From NCBI GenBank assembly GCA_019894765.1, contig JAGXNT010000049.1, positions 24,353-88,352 of the forward strand: a stretch of DNA of 64,000 nt, written 5' to 3'. Position numbers and translations under genes: made by a program. Below, piece after piece: positions 1 to 8,661 of this stretch. The DNA comes from Candidatus Heimdallarchaeota archaeon (GTDB taxonomy: Archaea > Asgardarchaeota > Heimdallarchaeia > JABLTI01). The notes under the pieces are model-generated. The model made no database searches and was not told the DNA's origin. It worked only from the letters and a program-made list of their open reading frames with translations. Positions within the stretch are counted from its first letter, which is position 1; every line of letters begins with the position of its first letter.

Positions 1-86
1 GCCCATTCTGGAAACGCCATTTTATTACTACAACCTGTTTTCATCTACTTTTGTTTGGTTTCTTAAAAGAGTTCTTATTATACTCG

Positions 87-935
87 CTACTTTTTCATGT
101 ATGTGAAGAAAAGTGATCCTGGACCTAAATGCGCTCCTACTACTGGCCCCACTAATCCGGTATATTGTGGCTTACATCCGAATGTTTCTTCTAATCGAAT
201 TTTAAACTGATTTGTGACATCTAGCATATCTCCATGTGTGAGAGCAACTAGTGATGTCGCATCTAATCCTTCTTCTACCATTTTTTCAATGATCCAATCC
301 ATTGCACCCTCTCGTCCTGGTACAGTTGCCAAACTATCTGTTTCTCCTTCGGTCACAGTTAGTATGGGCACTCTTCCTAGTAATTGTCCAACTAATCCTC
401 GTGCTCTCCCAATTCTTCCTCCCCTTACTAAGTATCTTAATGTGCTTGGGAATCCTAGTACTACCACTTTTTCAATTGCTTCATCTATAATAGCACATAC
501 TTCATCAATGTTCTTTCCTTCATTTACTGCCCAAGCAGCTTTTAGAATTATAAGTCCAAGGGATGCTCCTGTTGTTAGGGAATCATATACTCGAATATCC
601 ATATGTGGTAACATACTTCTTGCTTGTTTTGCTGATTCTATTGTTAAACTCATTAAACGTGAAATATGTATAGAGATAATTGTTTCAGCTTCGTCTGCAG
701 CGTCCTCATACGCTTCAAAAAACAATGCAGGCGAAGGTGGATTTGTTGAAGGTGTATCCTTCAATTTTGGCATTTTTTCATAGAATTCTTCTGGAGTGAG
801 ATCTATTCCAGCAGTAAAAGTCTCATCATCCATATAAACTTTCAATGGAACTACAATAATACCTAGTGCTTCTATTACCTCATCTGGTAAATCGCAAGTA
901 CTATCTGATACTATTTTTACTTTTTTTAGAGACAT
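87..935 (-). CDS. DegV family fatty-acid-binding protein (FakB-like)
   Basis: This 282-residue protein is full length for the DegV family. It opens with the family signature VSDSTCDLP and carries the TPSTNPPSP lipid-loop motif around residue 62 and the conserved RxGRIG segment near residue 170. Family members bind a fatty acid and, in Firmicutes, present it as FakB to the kinase FakA, which makes acyl-phosphate. The next gene upstream on the same strand is a FakA-like protein, so the pair probably works together in the cytoplasm. A hairpin and T-run between them suggest separate transcripts. DegV proteins are mainly bacterial, so a bacterial origin is possible. The family call is firm; the fatty acid role in an archaeon is inference. 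Confidence 0.9.
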   Translation of the reverse strand: MSLKKVKIVSDSTCDLPDEVIEALGIIVVPLKVYMDDETFTAGIDLTPEEFYEKMPKLKDTPSTNPPSPALFFEAYEDAADEAETIISIHISRLMSLTIESAKQARSMLPHMDIRVYDSLTTGASLGLIILKAAWAVNEGKNIDEVCAIIDEAIEKVVVLGFPSTLRYLVRGGRIGRARGLVGQLLGRVPILTVTEGETDSLATVPGREGAMDWIIEKMVEEGLDATSLVALTHGDMLDVTNQFKIRLEETFGCKPQYTGLVGPVVGAHLGPGSLFFTYMKK

Positions 936-997
936 TTATCATCTTGTTCCATTAAAGTCTGCAGCTTTAGCACTTATCCTCGAATAAAAGTTTTTAG

Positions 998-1034
998 TTA
1001 AAAAAAGGTATTATTTCCACCCAATTTCTTGGGG
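998..1034 (-). terminator. Hairpin-T terminator after the fakA-like gene
   Basis: On the minus strand CCCAA-GAAAT-TTGGG-type pairing (1020-1024 with 1029-1033) lies just after the fakA-like stop and is followed by seven T. It sits in the 115-bp gap before the DegV gene. Confidence 0.45.
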
Positions 1035-1049
1035 GAAATTAGTTTGAAT

Positions 1050-1991
1050 TTAGCTTGCTTCTTCTACGAACAAGAATTCTCTGTGTTGTTTTGTCATGTC
1101 GTCGATTTTTAGTCGTGATATAGCACCATGCTCTTTGCATTGTTTTATGACTGCTTTTGGATCATTTGTGTGGATGTGGACTCTGATCATGTCATCATTC
1201 TTTGCTACGACTAGTGATCCGCCCATTTTTCCTAGAAATTCTCTTGCATACTCAGCTGTCATATCTACTGATTCAATAATAAATTCTGTACAGAATTGGA
1301 ATTCATCATCTTCCTCAGTGTCTTGTGCTATTGCTTCAACTTCGATTGCTTCGCCGACATCATTTATGTCTTCATTCTTGTAGGCTTTTATCCATCCTTC
1401 CATTATGTAGACAAATCCTTGACCGCCAGCATCTACTACACCTGCTTTTTTAAGTACAGGTAATAGTTCTGGTGTTTTTTCAAGGGTTCCTTGTGCAGCA
1501 TCATAAGAAGTATCAAGCATTTCGATAAAGCTTGAGCCATTTTTTGCAGCCATACTAGCTGCTTCTGCAGATTTTCTAATAACAGTTAAGATGGTACCTT
1601 CTTGCGGATTAAGTACCGCTTCATACGCTTTTGCTGCGCCATCAACAAAAGCTTGTGAGAATTCGCTAGGTCCAATGTCCTCAAAGTTGTTCAAAGAACT
1701 ACTAAATCCACCAAAAAATTGTGATAATATAACACCTGAATTACCGGTTGCTCCCATGAAAGATCCCCGAGCAATTAATTGAGCTGTTTCTTTTGCAGAA
1801 GAAGCATTATTGTTTTCTAATTCTTCTATAATTGCTTCAACTGTTAGATACATATTTGCTCCAGTATCACCATCTGCAACTGGAAAAACGTTTATTGCAT
1901 TTAAGTATCTACGGTATTTTTTAAGTAAATTTGCAGCAGCTTGCATCATGTTATTTAATAGTTTGCCACTGAATAATTGAATTGTTGCCAT
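1050..1991 (-). CDS. DhaL-domain kinase, short FakA/YloV-like protein
   Basis: The first 200 residues are a DhaL (dihydroxyacetone kinase L) ATP-binding domain with the metal-binding motif NVFPVADGDTGANM near residue 35 and the GNSGVILSQ loop. Residues about 230-310 match the FakA linker domain, with FCTEFIIES, VHIHTNDP and the final IDDMTKQH. Bacterial FakA is about 550 residues. This protein stops after the linker and lacks the C-terminal domain that in bacteria contacts FakB. The ATG is preceded by CAGGAG nine bases upstream. With the neighbouring DegV gene it forms a FakA/FakB-like pair that would phosphorylate a bound acyl chain. Whether the missing domain changes partner or substrate cannot be told from sequence. 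Confidence 0.85.
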   Translation of the reverse strand: MATIQLFSGKLLNNMMQAAANLLKKYRRYLNAINVFPVADGDTGANMYLTVEAIIEELENNNASSAKETAQLIARGSFMGATGNSGVILSQFFGGFSSSLNNFEDIGPSEFSQAFVDGAAKAYEAVLNPQEGTILTVIRKSAEAASMAAKNGSSFIEMLDTSYDAAQGTLEKTPELLPVLKKAGVVDAGGQGFVYIMEGWIKAYKNEDINDVGEAIEVEAIAQDTEEDDEFQFCTEFIIESVDMTAEYAREFLGKMGGSLVVAKNDDMIRVHIHTNDPKAVIKQCKEHGAISRLKIDDMTKQHREFLFVEEAS

Positions 1992-2416
1992 TTTTTATTT
2001 CTCCTGTTTTTTTATATAAAATACTATTTTTACCATTTACTAAGGTTTATTTAACTATGTCGAATTTAAACATTTCTTTTACGACTAAAAAATACTGCGA
2101 AACAGTACTAAATCATACGAAAATCGCAGATATATTATCGAATTGTAGTAACATTATTACGAATTACTGAAATTAATTGCGAAAACCATCAATTTTTAAA
2201 CGAATAAATTGATTTTACATCTTCTTTTTTATTAATGAAAAATCATAATCTATTATTTCTTTGCTGAATTTTTAAATCATATTGTGAATAAGTTAAGCGG
2301 TTGGTGTTTTAATTAAAGAGACATTTCTAGCATTCTCACAAGGAATTGCGGAAACAAGGCATTTTTTGAAAATCTTAACAAATCTTTTGAATTAAACTTA
2401 TTGTAAATACTACATT
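1992..2416. promoter_or_regulatory. Divergent intergenic region of fakA-like gene and nfo
   Basis: This 425-bp gap separates two divergent genes and holds no convincing ORF. The fakA-like side has TATA-like stretches at 2011-2021 and about 2043-2054 on the minus strand. The middle carries eight evenly spaced CGA(A) motifs, listed separately. The nfo side is T-rich without a clear TATA choice. Confidence 0.5.
2061..2204. repeat. Eight CGA(A) motifs at about two helical turns
   Basis: CGA trinucleotides, mostly within CGAA, begin at 2061, 2082, 2098, 2118, 2139, 2160, 2180 and 2201. The steps are 21, 16, 20, 21, 21, 20 and 21 bp, so seven of the eight lie on one face of the helix. CGA is uncommon in such AT-rich non-coding DNA. 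It may be a multi-site operator or a DNA-bending array for the divergent promoters. Confidence 0.5.
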
Positions 2417-3262
2417 ATGAAAATTGGCGCTCATATTTCTATTGCTGGTTCTATTGAATTATCAATAAAAAGAGCATTAGTTGTGGGGTGTGATACCTTT
2501 CAAATTTTCACCCGTAACCCAAGAAGTTGGACTACTAAAGAGCTATCAGAAGATGCGATTTCTAATTTCCAAAATAGTGTTTTAGAGTCTAAACTGTGGC
2601 CAATTTACGCACATATGCCTTATTTACCTAATATTGCTAGTCCTGAAACTGAGATGTGGAACAAATCGATTCTTCATTTAAAGGAAGAACTCGTGAGATG
2701 CGATGCCCTAAAAATCCCATATATTATAACTCATCTTGGTAGTCCAAAAGGATCGAAAAAAGAAAAAGGAATTTCAAATGTAGTTAAGGCTTTAAACAAA
2801 GTTTTCAAGAAATACAAAGGAAAATGCGTGATTTTACTTGAAAATACTGCTGGAAAAGATGGTAGACTTGGTTCGAGTATTGAAGATATTTGTGATATTA
2901 TTTCAAGAATAAGAAATCAAGATAATATTGGATTTTGTCTGGATACTTGTCATGCTTTTGCATCAGGTTATGACCTTAGAAGCTCAGAGATTGTAAAAGA
3001 CATGCTAAATGGCATTGATGAATGTGTTAGCTTAAATAAATTATTGTTAATACATAGTAATGATTCAAAATTTGATCTTGGATCTGGTAAAGATAGACAT
3101 GAACACATTGGTTTGGGTTGCATTGGAGAAGATGGTTTCAAAACTATACTAAGAGAAAAAAGAATAAGAAAAGTTCCTTTTATATGTGAAACACCTGTAG
3201 ATGATAGACGAGATGATAAAGGAAATTTAGAGTATCTCAGGCAATTGCTTATGAAGATCTAA
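2417..3262 (+). CDS. nfo: Endonuclease IV (AP endonuclease)
   Basis: The 281-residue protein is full length for the Nfo family of Zn-dependent TIM-barrel apurinic/apyrimidinic endonucleases in base excision repair. It opens with MKIGAHISIAG. The metal ligands are recognisable in order: AHMPY near residue 71, THLGS near 105, LLENTAG near 140, CLDTCHA near 176, HSNDS near 211, DRHEHIGLG near 226 and ICETP near 256. It is transcribed alone, divergent from the fakA-like gene and convergent with the folliculin-like gene, whose stop codon is 15 bp away. No unusual residues are seen. This is a confident housekeeping call. Confidence 0.95.
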   Translation: MKIGAHISIAGSIELSIKRALVVGCDTFQIFTRNPRSWTTKELSEDAISNFQNSVLESKLWPIYAHMPYLPNIASPETEMWNKSILHLKEELVRCDALKIPYIITHLGSPKGSKKEKGISNVVKALNKVFKKYKGKCVILLENTAGKDGRLGSSIEDICDIISRIRNQDNIGFCLDTCHAFASGYDLRSSEIVKDMLNGIDECVSLNKLLLIHSNDSKFDLGSGKDRHEHIGLGCIGEDGFKTILREKRIRKVPFICETPVDDRRDDKGNLEYLRQLLMKI

Positions 3263-3277
3263 GTCTATCAGGTTAGT

Positions 3278-4420
3278 TTATGCGAAAACGTCATATGTGC
3301 TAGCTTCTCTAGCGATGATTGGTGCTAAGGAATCGATTTTCTTGGTAAATATTGGATTCATACTTTTTGCTATTGTAACTATAATGCCCATTTTTTCACT
3401 ATTAAACATAGGAGCTACAGTACTAATATCGCCTTTTGAGACTTCTTTTCTCATAGCTAATTCCGCTAAAATACTTGCACTGGTAATGATTTCACTAATT
3501 TTATCATTCACTTTTTGAATAACAGCACTTTCATCAATACCTTTTACACTTGCTAAGAGGTCTTTGCAGAATTTGCTTGGTTCTCCACCAATGACTTTGC
3601 CTTTTATCAGATCAACAATTACTGCATCATCATATGCCTTCGCTATGTTTCTCTTTGTACCAATTAGATCTGCTTCCACAATTTGGTTGGTCCAAAAGAC
3701 TTTCTTTAAATCCTTATGTGGAGCAAATATCTCGAGACTAGCAATTGCGATTTCTGTCATTACCTCATCACCTGTTACAACGACAGGCTTCCCCATTAAA
3801 ATTGCTAAAATTGCTTTATCAAGATCCTTCTTGACGACTTTATTTAGAAATTGCATACTACCTTTTGTTTTCGATTTTGTAATTGTAATTTTCCTTGCAG
3901 CATAAAATTCTTCAATTTCAACTTTGTACGATTGTACATCTAGTAGTTCATCTATTTTCTCTCTCACGAGATTTGGCAGTGGTTTTCCGAAAACATATCT
4001 TTCTCTAACCAAATTACTGACGCGTTTGCATTGTGTTGAGAGAAAAGGTGCTAATCGATACATTTGCAATTGTTCTTTCGCTTCCATTAGTATGATTAGT
4101 GAACAAGATCTCTGACCACCTCTTAATTTCGGTGCTGGTATTGTAAAGAAATATGAAAATGCGATTTTTTCTTGTTTACTAAATGGTATTATGGATTCAC
4201 CACATAGTTCACTTTTGTTATCTGTGTGCAGAGACAAGGAGCCAATCATTGCTTTTACGGCAATTTCACTTGCTGAATTATCGTCTAAATGCTTATGATA
4301 AGCACTCATGGGACCTATTGCATCATCAAAGGTTGCAAAACACACTGAAATTGAATTATTTTGTTGCAATTTATCATTACCACTTTTATTCAATTCTAGA
4401 AGTTGTGGATTAAATGTCAT
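3278..4420 (-). CDS. Folliculin-like longin-DENN protein
   Basis: The 380-residue protein has an N-terminal longin-like domain (about 24-160) that opens with a FATFDDAIGPM strand of the kind seen in NPRL2/folliculin longins. At 88-107 the pattern FS-x2-F-x-I-x5-RG-x-QR-x2-S has the same residues and spacing that I recall in human folliculin. After a linker, residues about 200-345 resemble the folliculin DENN half: an ILAILMGKPVVV strand-helix start, then FAPHKDLKKVFW, and the buried strand DAVIVDLIKGKV. In eukaryotes FLCN acts on Rag/Arf-type GTPases. The start codon overlaps the stop of the upstream gene (ATGA), so they are co-transcribed. The longin half is convincing. The DENN half is a weaker recall-based alignment, and function in the archaeon is unknown. 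Confidence 0.6.
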   Translation of the reverse strand: MTFNPQLLELNKSGNDKLQQNNSISVCFATFDDAIGPMSAYHKHLDDNSASEIAVKAMIGSLSLHTDNKSELCGESIIPFSKQEKIAFSYFFTIPAPKLRGGQRSCSLIILMEAKEQLQMYRLAPFLSTQCKRVSNLVRERYVFGKPLPNLVREKIDELLDVQSYKVEIEEFYAARKITITKSKTKGSMQFLNKVVKKDLDKAILAILMGKPVVVTGDEVMTEIAIASLEIFAPHKDLKKVFWTNQIVEADLIGTKRNIAKAYDDAVIVDLIKGKVIGGEPSKFCKDLLASVKGIDESAVIQKVNDKISEIITSASILAELAMRKEVSKGDISTVAPMFNSEKMGIIVTIAKSMNPIFTKKIDSLAPIIAREASTYDVFA

Positions 4421-4680
4421 TGAAATTCACCCTCTTTGTTTGAATTATATAAACATATTAACGAAATTAAAGACCTGCCAGAAAGATGCATGCCTTTCAT
4501 TTTTTGACAATGTTGACAACTATTGCAATTTGAAACGATGATACTATCTTTTGTTAAAGGGCACAAAATTTCATTGTATTTGACTGTTTTTTTAATTTTT
4601 TTTATTTCAGAAAAATTCTCAATATTATGCATCAACTTCTTACTTTCCCTAACATGTTTACGATTGATATTATCGTTCAC
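4417..4680 (-). CDS. Small Cys-rich protein, unknown
   Basis: This is an 87-residue protein whose stop overlaps the start of the folliculin-like gene by four bases, a typical translationally coupled pair. A lysine-rich helix (residues 8-35) is followed by a cysteine cluster: a CPLTKD motif near residue 40, then NCNSCQHC near 52-59, and one further Cys near residue 77. The spacing suggests a small metal-binding knuckle rather than a standard zinc ribbon. I recognise no family. Its position suggests it acts with the folliculin-like protein. Confidence 0.6.
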   Translation of the reverse strand: MNDNINRKHVRESKKLMHNIENFSEIKKIKKTVKYNEILCPLTKDSIIVSNCNSCQHCQKMKGMHLSGRSLISLICLYNSNKEGEFQ

Positions 4681-4744
4681 AAATTATTTGAGATTTGAAT
4701 TTAAAAACCCAAAGTTTTCAGTTGGAAAAGCACTAATCCAATAT

Positions 4745-6025
4745 TTACTTTTTGTTCTCGATTATTTTTATCAGTTTTTCAGCAAACTTTGAATCGGAAA
4801 AATCAAGTATTTCTGCTTTTCCCCAGCCAGTATTTTTTATAGTTTTCTTAATTATTTCAACATGATCTTTCTTATTAGTAATGATTAATGCAGTACCTTC
4901 ATTCTTCATTTTAAGACTTGAAGCAGCAATTACTGCTTTTAATTCATCTTTTTTCTCTTGTTTTATAGAGTAATTTGAAGGATTATTAGAAATTAAGAAG
5001 CAATTATCATCCCAAATGCATCCAACAATAGACGGTAAAGAGATTTCAAAGTCAAATTGCCAAACTTTCTTTGCTAAACCAAATTCAATCCAATTAGCAA
5101 ATTCTATTTTTCTTATAATAGATTTATACCTTTTTTTCCTACATATACGCCTAATTGTATCATTTATAATTAGCTTTTCAACTATAGGAGATGATGCAAA
5201 GACAGTAAAAGGACCTGTTGGATGTTGAATTCTTTTCTTGTATATTTTTCCAGCTTTAATTAATTTCTCTAAATCAACTAATGAAATATTTGATTCATCA
5301 ATTGCATTTTTATCAAAACCAATTCGTTCTCTGTCTATTGAGTTTTCATAGACCCACCCATTATTAACAATATTCTGAAAAAAGGCAAACTGATACTCAC
5401 TTAAAGACTCCGGTGAAAGAATAGGTGATTTTTGTTTGTCTTCACCACCTTTAATCTGACTTACTATGGAATTACTTTTATCTGAAGGTTTATTCAATAA
5501 TTCATCATCACTTGCTAAAAATCCAGGTGAAAAATCTTGATTGTCATCAATTAGTAAAGATGTTTCTTGTTGAATAGACTCGTTTTGGGAATCATTTGAT
5601 ATGAAATCTAAGGCTTCCTTGTCACTCTGTTGTGTCCATGTATCTAATTCGGAAAATAATTCATCGATTTCTTGATCTGATTCATTTGAAAAAAGATTTG
5701 ATTGTAATTTAGGTTCATCAGCGCTTTCTGTAATTAAGTCTATTGCATAATCCTCTTGATTGTTTTCAAGGATAAATCCACTCTTTTTTTTCTTTTTCCA
5801 AGCAAATATAACAAGAAACGTCTCAACAACAAGAATTAGTAATACAATAAGAATATTCTGGGTGATTAGTTCAATTGGTAGAGCGAGAAAAGAAAAGGAA
5901 TTTGAAATAATATCATACTCAACTAGAATGTGCATTATAAAAGATAATAATAACAGAATATTGATTATAAATAGACCAAAAAGAAGATGTTTACTGGATA
6001 TTTTCTCAAATTTAAAGAAAGCCAT
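4745..6025 (-). CDS. Membrane protein with two N-terminal helices and acidic linker
   Basis: The 426-residue protein has two hydrophobic segments (about 13-35 and 53-75) followed by a KKKKK stop-transfer run, so the bulk is cytoplasmic. Residues about 80-195 are acidic and Ser/Gln-rich and look disordered. The C-terminal 220 residues look folded, with a Trp/Ile-rich strand around IGCIW and a closing helix, but I recognise no family. It is 65 bp upstream of the Cys-rich gene and reads the same way, so the three genes from here to the folliculin-like gene may form one operon. This would suit a membrane platform for the folliculin-like protein, which is inference only. Confidence 0.6.
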   Translation of the reverse strand: MAFFKFEKISSKHLLFGLFIINILLLLSFIMHILVEYDIISNSFSFLALPIELITQNILIVLLILVVETFLVIFAWKKKKKSGFILENNQEDYAIDLITESADEPKLQSNLFSNESDQEIDELFSELDTWTQQSDKEALDFISNDSQNESIQQETSLLIDDNQDFSPGFLASDDELLNKPSDKSNSIVSQIKGGEDKQKSPILSPESLSEYQFAFFQNIVNNGWVYENSIDRERIGFDKNAIDESNISLVDLEKLIKAGKIYKKRIQHPTGPFTVFASSPIVEKLIINDTIRRICRKKRYKSIIRKIEFANWIEFGLAKKVWQFDFEISLPSIVGCIWDDNCFLISNNPSNYSIKQEKKDELKAVIAASSLKMKNEGTALIITNKKDHVEIIKKTIKNTGWGKAEILDFSDSKFAEKLIKIIENKK

Positions 6026-6060
6026 CTTAGTAATCTCACAAATCTTAACAATATGTAATT

Positions 6061-6094
6061 AAAAAAAAGAAATAAAAACCCCAATTATTGGGGT
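6061..6094 (-). terminator. Terminator of the RPA gene
   Basis: On the minus strand, 22 bp after the RPA stop, ACCCCAAT pairs with ATTGGGGT (6078-6094) and is followed by a long T-rich tail ending in eight T. This is a good intrinsic-type terminator. Confidence 0.7.
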
Positions 6095-6115
6095 ATATGG
6101 CTTTTAATGAAATTC

Positions 6116-8251
6116 TTAGACTTTAAGGGATTCTTTGACTAATTCGATTTCAGCTTTTGGATCGACATCTGAGAAAGTTGAAGCAATAATATCCATACCG
6201 TCATCGAATTTGTTCTTTCTACTTCGACCACGAATTATTAGTTCTCGTCCTTTTAGTCTTTGTTCCAATTTTACAATAAGTGACTGAATTCCAGTGTTTT
6301 CTATTTCATCAACTAAATTTTCAGTGGACATATCAATAAGTTGCTCTGCTAACTCTCTGAAGAAAGTTATTCTAACACAACCTGTACCATCATCTAGTGC
6401 TAATGATAGAAATATTGTTTTTTGAGGATCAACATCCCCGTGTTCATCACATTGCCACTTATCATCTTGCTCGTTGACTTTCTTACGACATTCAGGACAA
6501 GAATTGTAATACATCTTACCTTCGTAAACCTTTAGGATAGTTCCTCTTACTTCTGAGAACTGATCTTCTTCTAAGTCAACCATGTCGACTCTAGTTGCTT
6601 TTGCACTTCTAATTTCATCTTTTTCCAATGGTTTAATGTCAGCTAGATCCTTTGCTTCGGATTTTTTCAGTGTTTTTACAGTTGATAAGGAACCGAGATG
6701 AATTTCAATCCCTTGATTGCCTTCTTTTGTGTAGCCATGAATAACTTCGATTGGGGTCATTTCTTCCAAGCTTTCTAACTCAACTGCTTTATCATCCCAT
6801 GCAACAAGTCTGACAGATCCAGTATTGTCACTTAAACCGATGTTAAGTACTTTCCCTTCTGATCCATCATTTTTTGGAAAGGTCCTAATTTCTTGAACTC
6901 GCATAACCATAGCTCTAACATTTACGTCTCGATTGTTTGGCTCTAGTGAATTAAGATCTATGAAACCTATTTTTATCTCCGGAATAATATCCTTCAGGTG
7001 CTCAGGATTGATTTCAATTATTGCATTTCTTCCTGTGTGGACTTCGGGTTCACCTCGTAATCCTAAGCGAACATAGGCCCCTTCAATTCGGATGATGTCA
7101 TTGATTTCAACTTTCTTGATATATTCAGTCATGCTGTTCCAGAGTGTTATTCTGCCCGGACCTGAGTTATCCACCACCATTAATGAACCTACAACACTGC
7201 TTGTACCGTCTTTGCGTTCGAATTCTCTTATACTACTAGTACCAGTGATTCTAGCAATTACAGAAATATTCGACATTTTTTCGTCTAAATCTGCCAATCT
7301 TACTTCCTCACTAGGTCCTGAGCTTTTTTTCGCAGTAGTACTAATGAGACTGTCACTTTTCAAAATATCATCGGGAATATCTAGTTTAGCTTTTGGTTTC
7401 TTATTGATTGTACCGTTATTTCCAAGATGGACTTCTATTGTGTTGTTTAGACCTTGTCTGGTATAACCACCAACAATTTCAATAATTTCTTCTACTTTGT
7501 AGTTTGTTACTGATTCAGCTACTGTATCCCATAAGGTAATTTTTATTTTACCTGTTTCATCAGCAATTTCTAATGAAGCTACTTGACCTTCTGAACCGTC
7601 TTTTCTTGAAAAAGTACTGACTGGTCTAATAGCAGTTATTTTACCAATCAAATCAACATCAACTTCTCCTAAAGATATACCTGAAATCTTTTTAGAATCG
7701 AGAAGGGATTTTGGAAAATCATCTTTTTCTATATCTTTTGGATCTGTTTCAATTTGAGATCTCGAGCTCAAGTTTATTTCTTTTACTTGGTCAAATTTAC
7801 TCTCTTTCACATAAGCACTAATGATTTTGATTACATCACCAGATGATAATCCATAATCATTAAATTGTCTTATTTGATCATCCCACAATACTAGTCTACA
7901 AAAACCTGTTTTGTCTAATAAATGGGCATTTTGAACTGCACCTTGAGTTCCATCATTTCTAGTGAATGATTTCGCATCATAGATGTGTTTAATCATTGCT
8001 GTTATTGTTACATTGTTCATACCACCAATCAAATCACTAATAGATGTTGGTTGTGGTGTTTGCATTTGTTGCGAGTCATAAAGATTGATCTCTAATTCTC
8101 TAGCAATAATATGTGCAGCACCTTCAAGTGTAATTAATCCACCTAATTCCTTAACTTTCTCATTGATGCGTTTTACTATTTCATCTTTAGAAAGTTCTGT
8201 TTCTGAAGCTATCCTATCGACAACTTCGTCATATGGCATGTTTAAGGTCAT
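6116..8251 (-). CDS. Replication protein A, multi-OB-fold ssDNA-binding protein
   Basis: This protein of about 711 residues has an N-terminal helical domain (1-60), then at least four repeated OB-folds, each with the hallmark pattern of R-TF-RKDGSEG followed by LxDxTGxxRxxLWD. The C-terminal OB domain carries a zinc finger, CPECRKKVNEQDDKWQCDEHG. This is the architecture of large euryarchaeal-type RPA, which coats single-stranded DNA in replication and repair. I chose the ATG at 8251 because GGTGA lies five bases upstream. The alternative ATG at 8263 adds four residues and contains that GGTGA. The gene is alone and ends in its own terminator. Confidence 0.9.
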   Translation of the reverse strand: MTLNMPYDEVVDRIASETELSKDEIVKRINEKVKELGGLITLEGAAHIIARELEINLYDSQQMQTPQPTSISDLIGGMNNVTITAMIKHIYDAKSFTRNDGTQGAVQNAHLLDKTGFCRLVLWDDQIRQFNDYGLSSGDVIKIISAYVKESKFDQVKEINLSSRSQIETDPKDIEKDDFPKSLLDSKKISGISLGEVDVDLIGKITAIRPVSTFSRKDGSEGQVASLEIADETGKIKITLWDTVAESVTNYKVEEIIEIVGGYTRQGLNNTIEVHLGNNGTINKKPKAKLDIPDDILKSDSLISTTAKKSSGPSEEVRLADLDEKMSNISVIARITGTSSIREFERKDGTSSVVGSLMVVDNSGPGRITLWNSMTEYIKKVEINDIIRIEGAYVRLGLRGEPEVHTGRNAIIEINPEHLKDIIPEIKIGFIDLNSLEPNNRDVNVRAMVMRVQEIRTFPKNDGSEGKVLNIGLSDNTGSVRLVAWDDKAVELESLEEMTPIEVIHGYTKEGNQGIEIHLGSLSTVKTLKKSEAKDLADIKPLEKDEIRSAKATRVDMVDLEEDQFSEVRGTILKVYEGKMYYNSCPECRKKVNEQDDKWQCDEHGDVDPQKTIFLSLALDDGTGCVRITFFRELAEQLIDMSTENLVDEIENTGIQSLIVKLEQRLKGRELIIRGRSRKNKFDDGMDIIASTFSDVDPKAEIELVKESLKV

Positions 8252-8298
8252 TGATTTCACCATTTTATTTATTTTATATATCTTATTTTACTATTTAA

Positions 8299-8318
8299 GG
8301 CTCAAAATTTTTTGAGCC
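8299..8318. promoter_or_regulatory. 20-bp perfect palindrome upstream of RPA
   Basis: GGCTCAAAA and TTTTGAGCC flank a TT spacer 48 bp upstream of the RPA start, beyond a TATATAAAA-type box at about 8270-8282 (minus strand). Its place upstream of the promoter suggests an operator, though it could also fold as a hairpin in RNA. Confidence 0.4.
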
Positions 8319-8661
8319 ATTTTTGAACTTTAATTGTAAAATCAATGAAAGAAATGAAATCTATTTTACTCAATCTGATTTCCACATTGAGTAGTTATAT
8401 CTTGTGTTTGGTTTCGTTTGAGGTTTCAAGTTAAAGTTCTGAGAATAGCTTATTCTTTCAGCCTTTTTAAACCTCCGTAAAGAGGTGACCGAAAGTATTT
8501 TTGTGATATTTATCTATGGAGAAGGTTTTATATTTTTATAAACAGTAAACTTATTTGTCAATAGAGCTTAATTTCAAAGATTTATTTGGAGCAATAAATT
8601 TAATATTAAATTAAAAATCCAAAATGGAAATACAGGTGACAGGTTTAAGAGGTTATATTGA
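8319..8661. other. Intergenic region before the small RHH gene
   Basis: No larger gene is seen here. At 8471-8486 ACCTC-CGTAAA-GAGGT forms a short hairpin followed by GACCGAAAGTATT. A very similar ACCGAAAGTATT occurs at about 25448. A TATA-like stretch lies near 8530-8545. A 13-codon ORF from 8624 stops at 8665, overlapping the next start. Confidence 0.35.

Noticed and set aside
214..783. Antisense ORFs over the DegV, DhaL, RPA and ribosomal protein genes
   Set aside because: They lie in other frames of clearly conserved genes and have no family motifs of their own.
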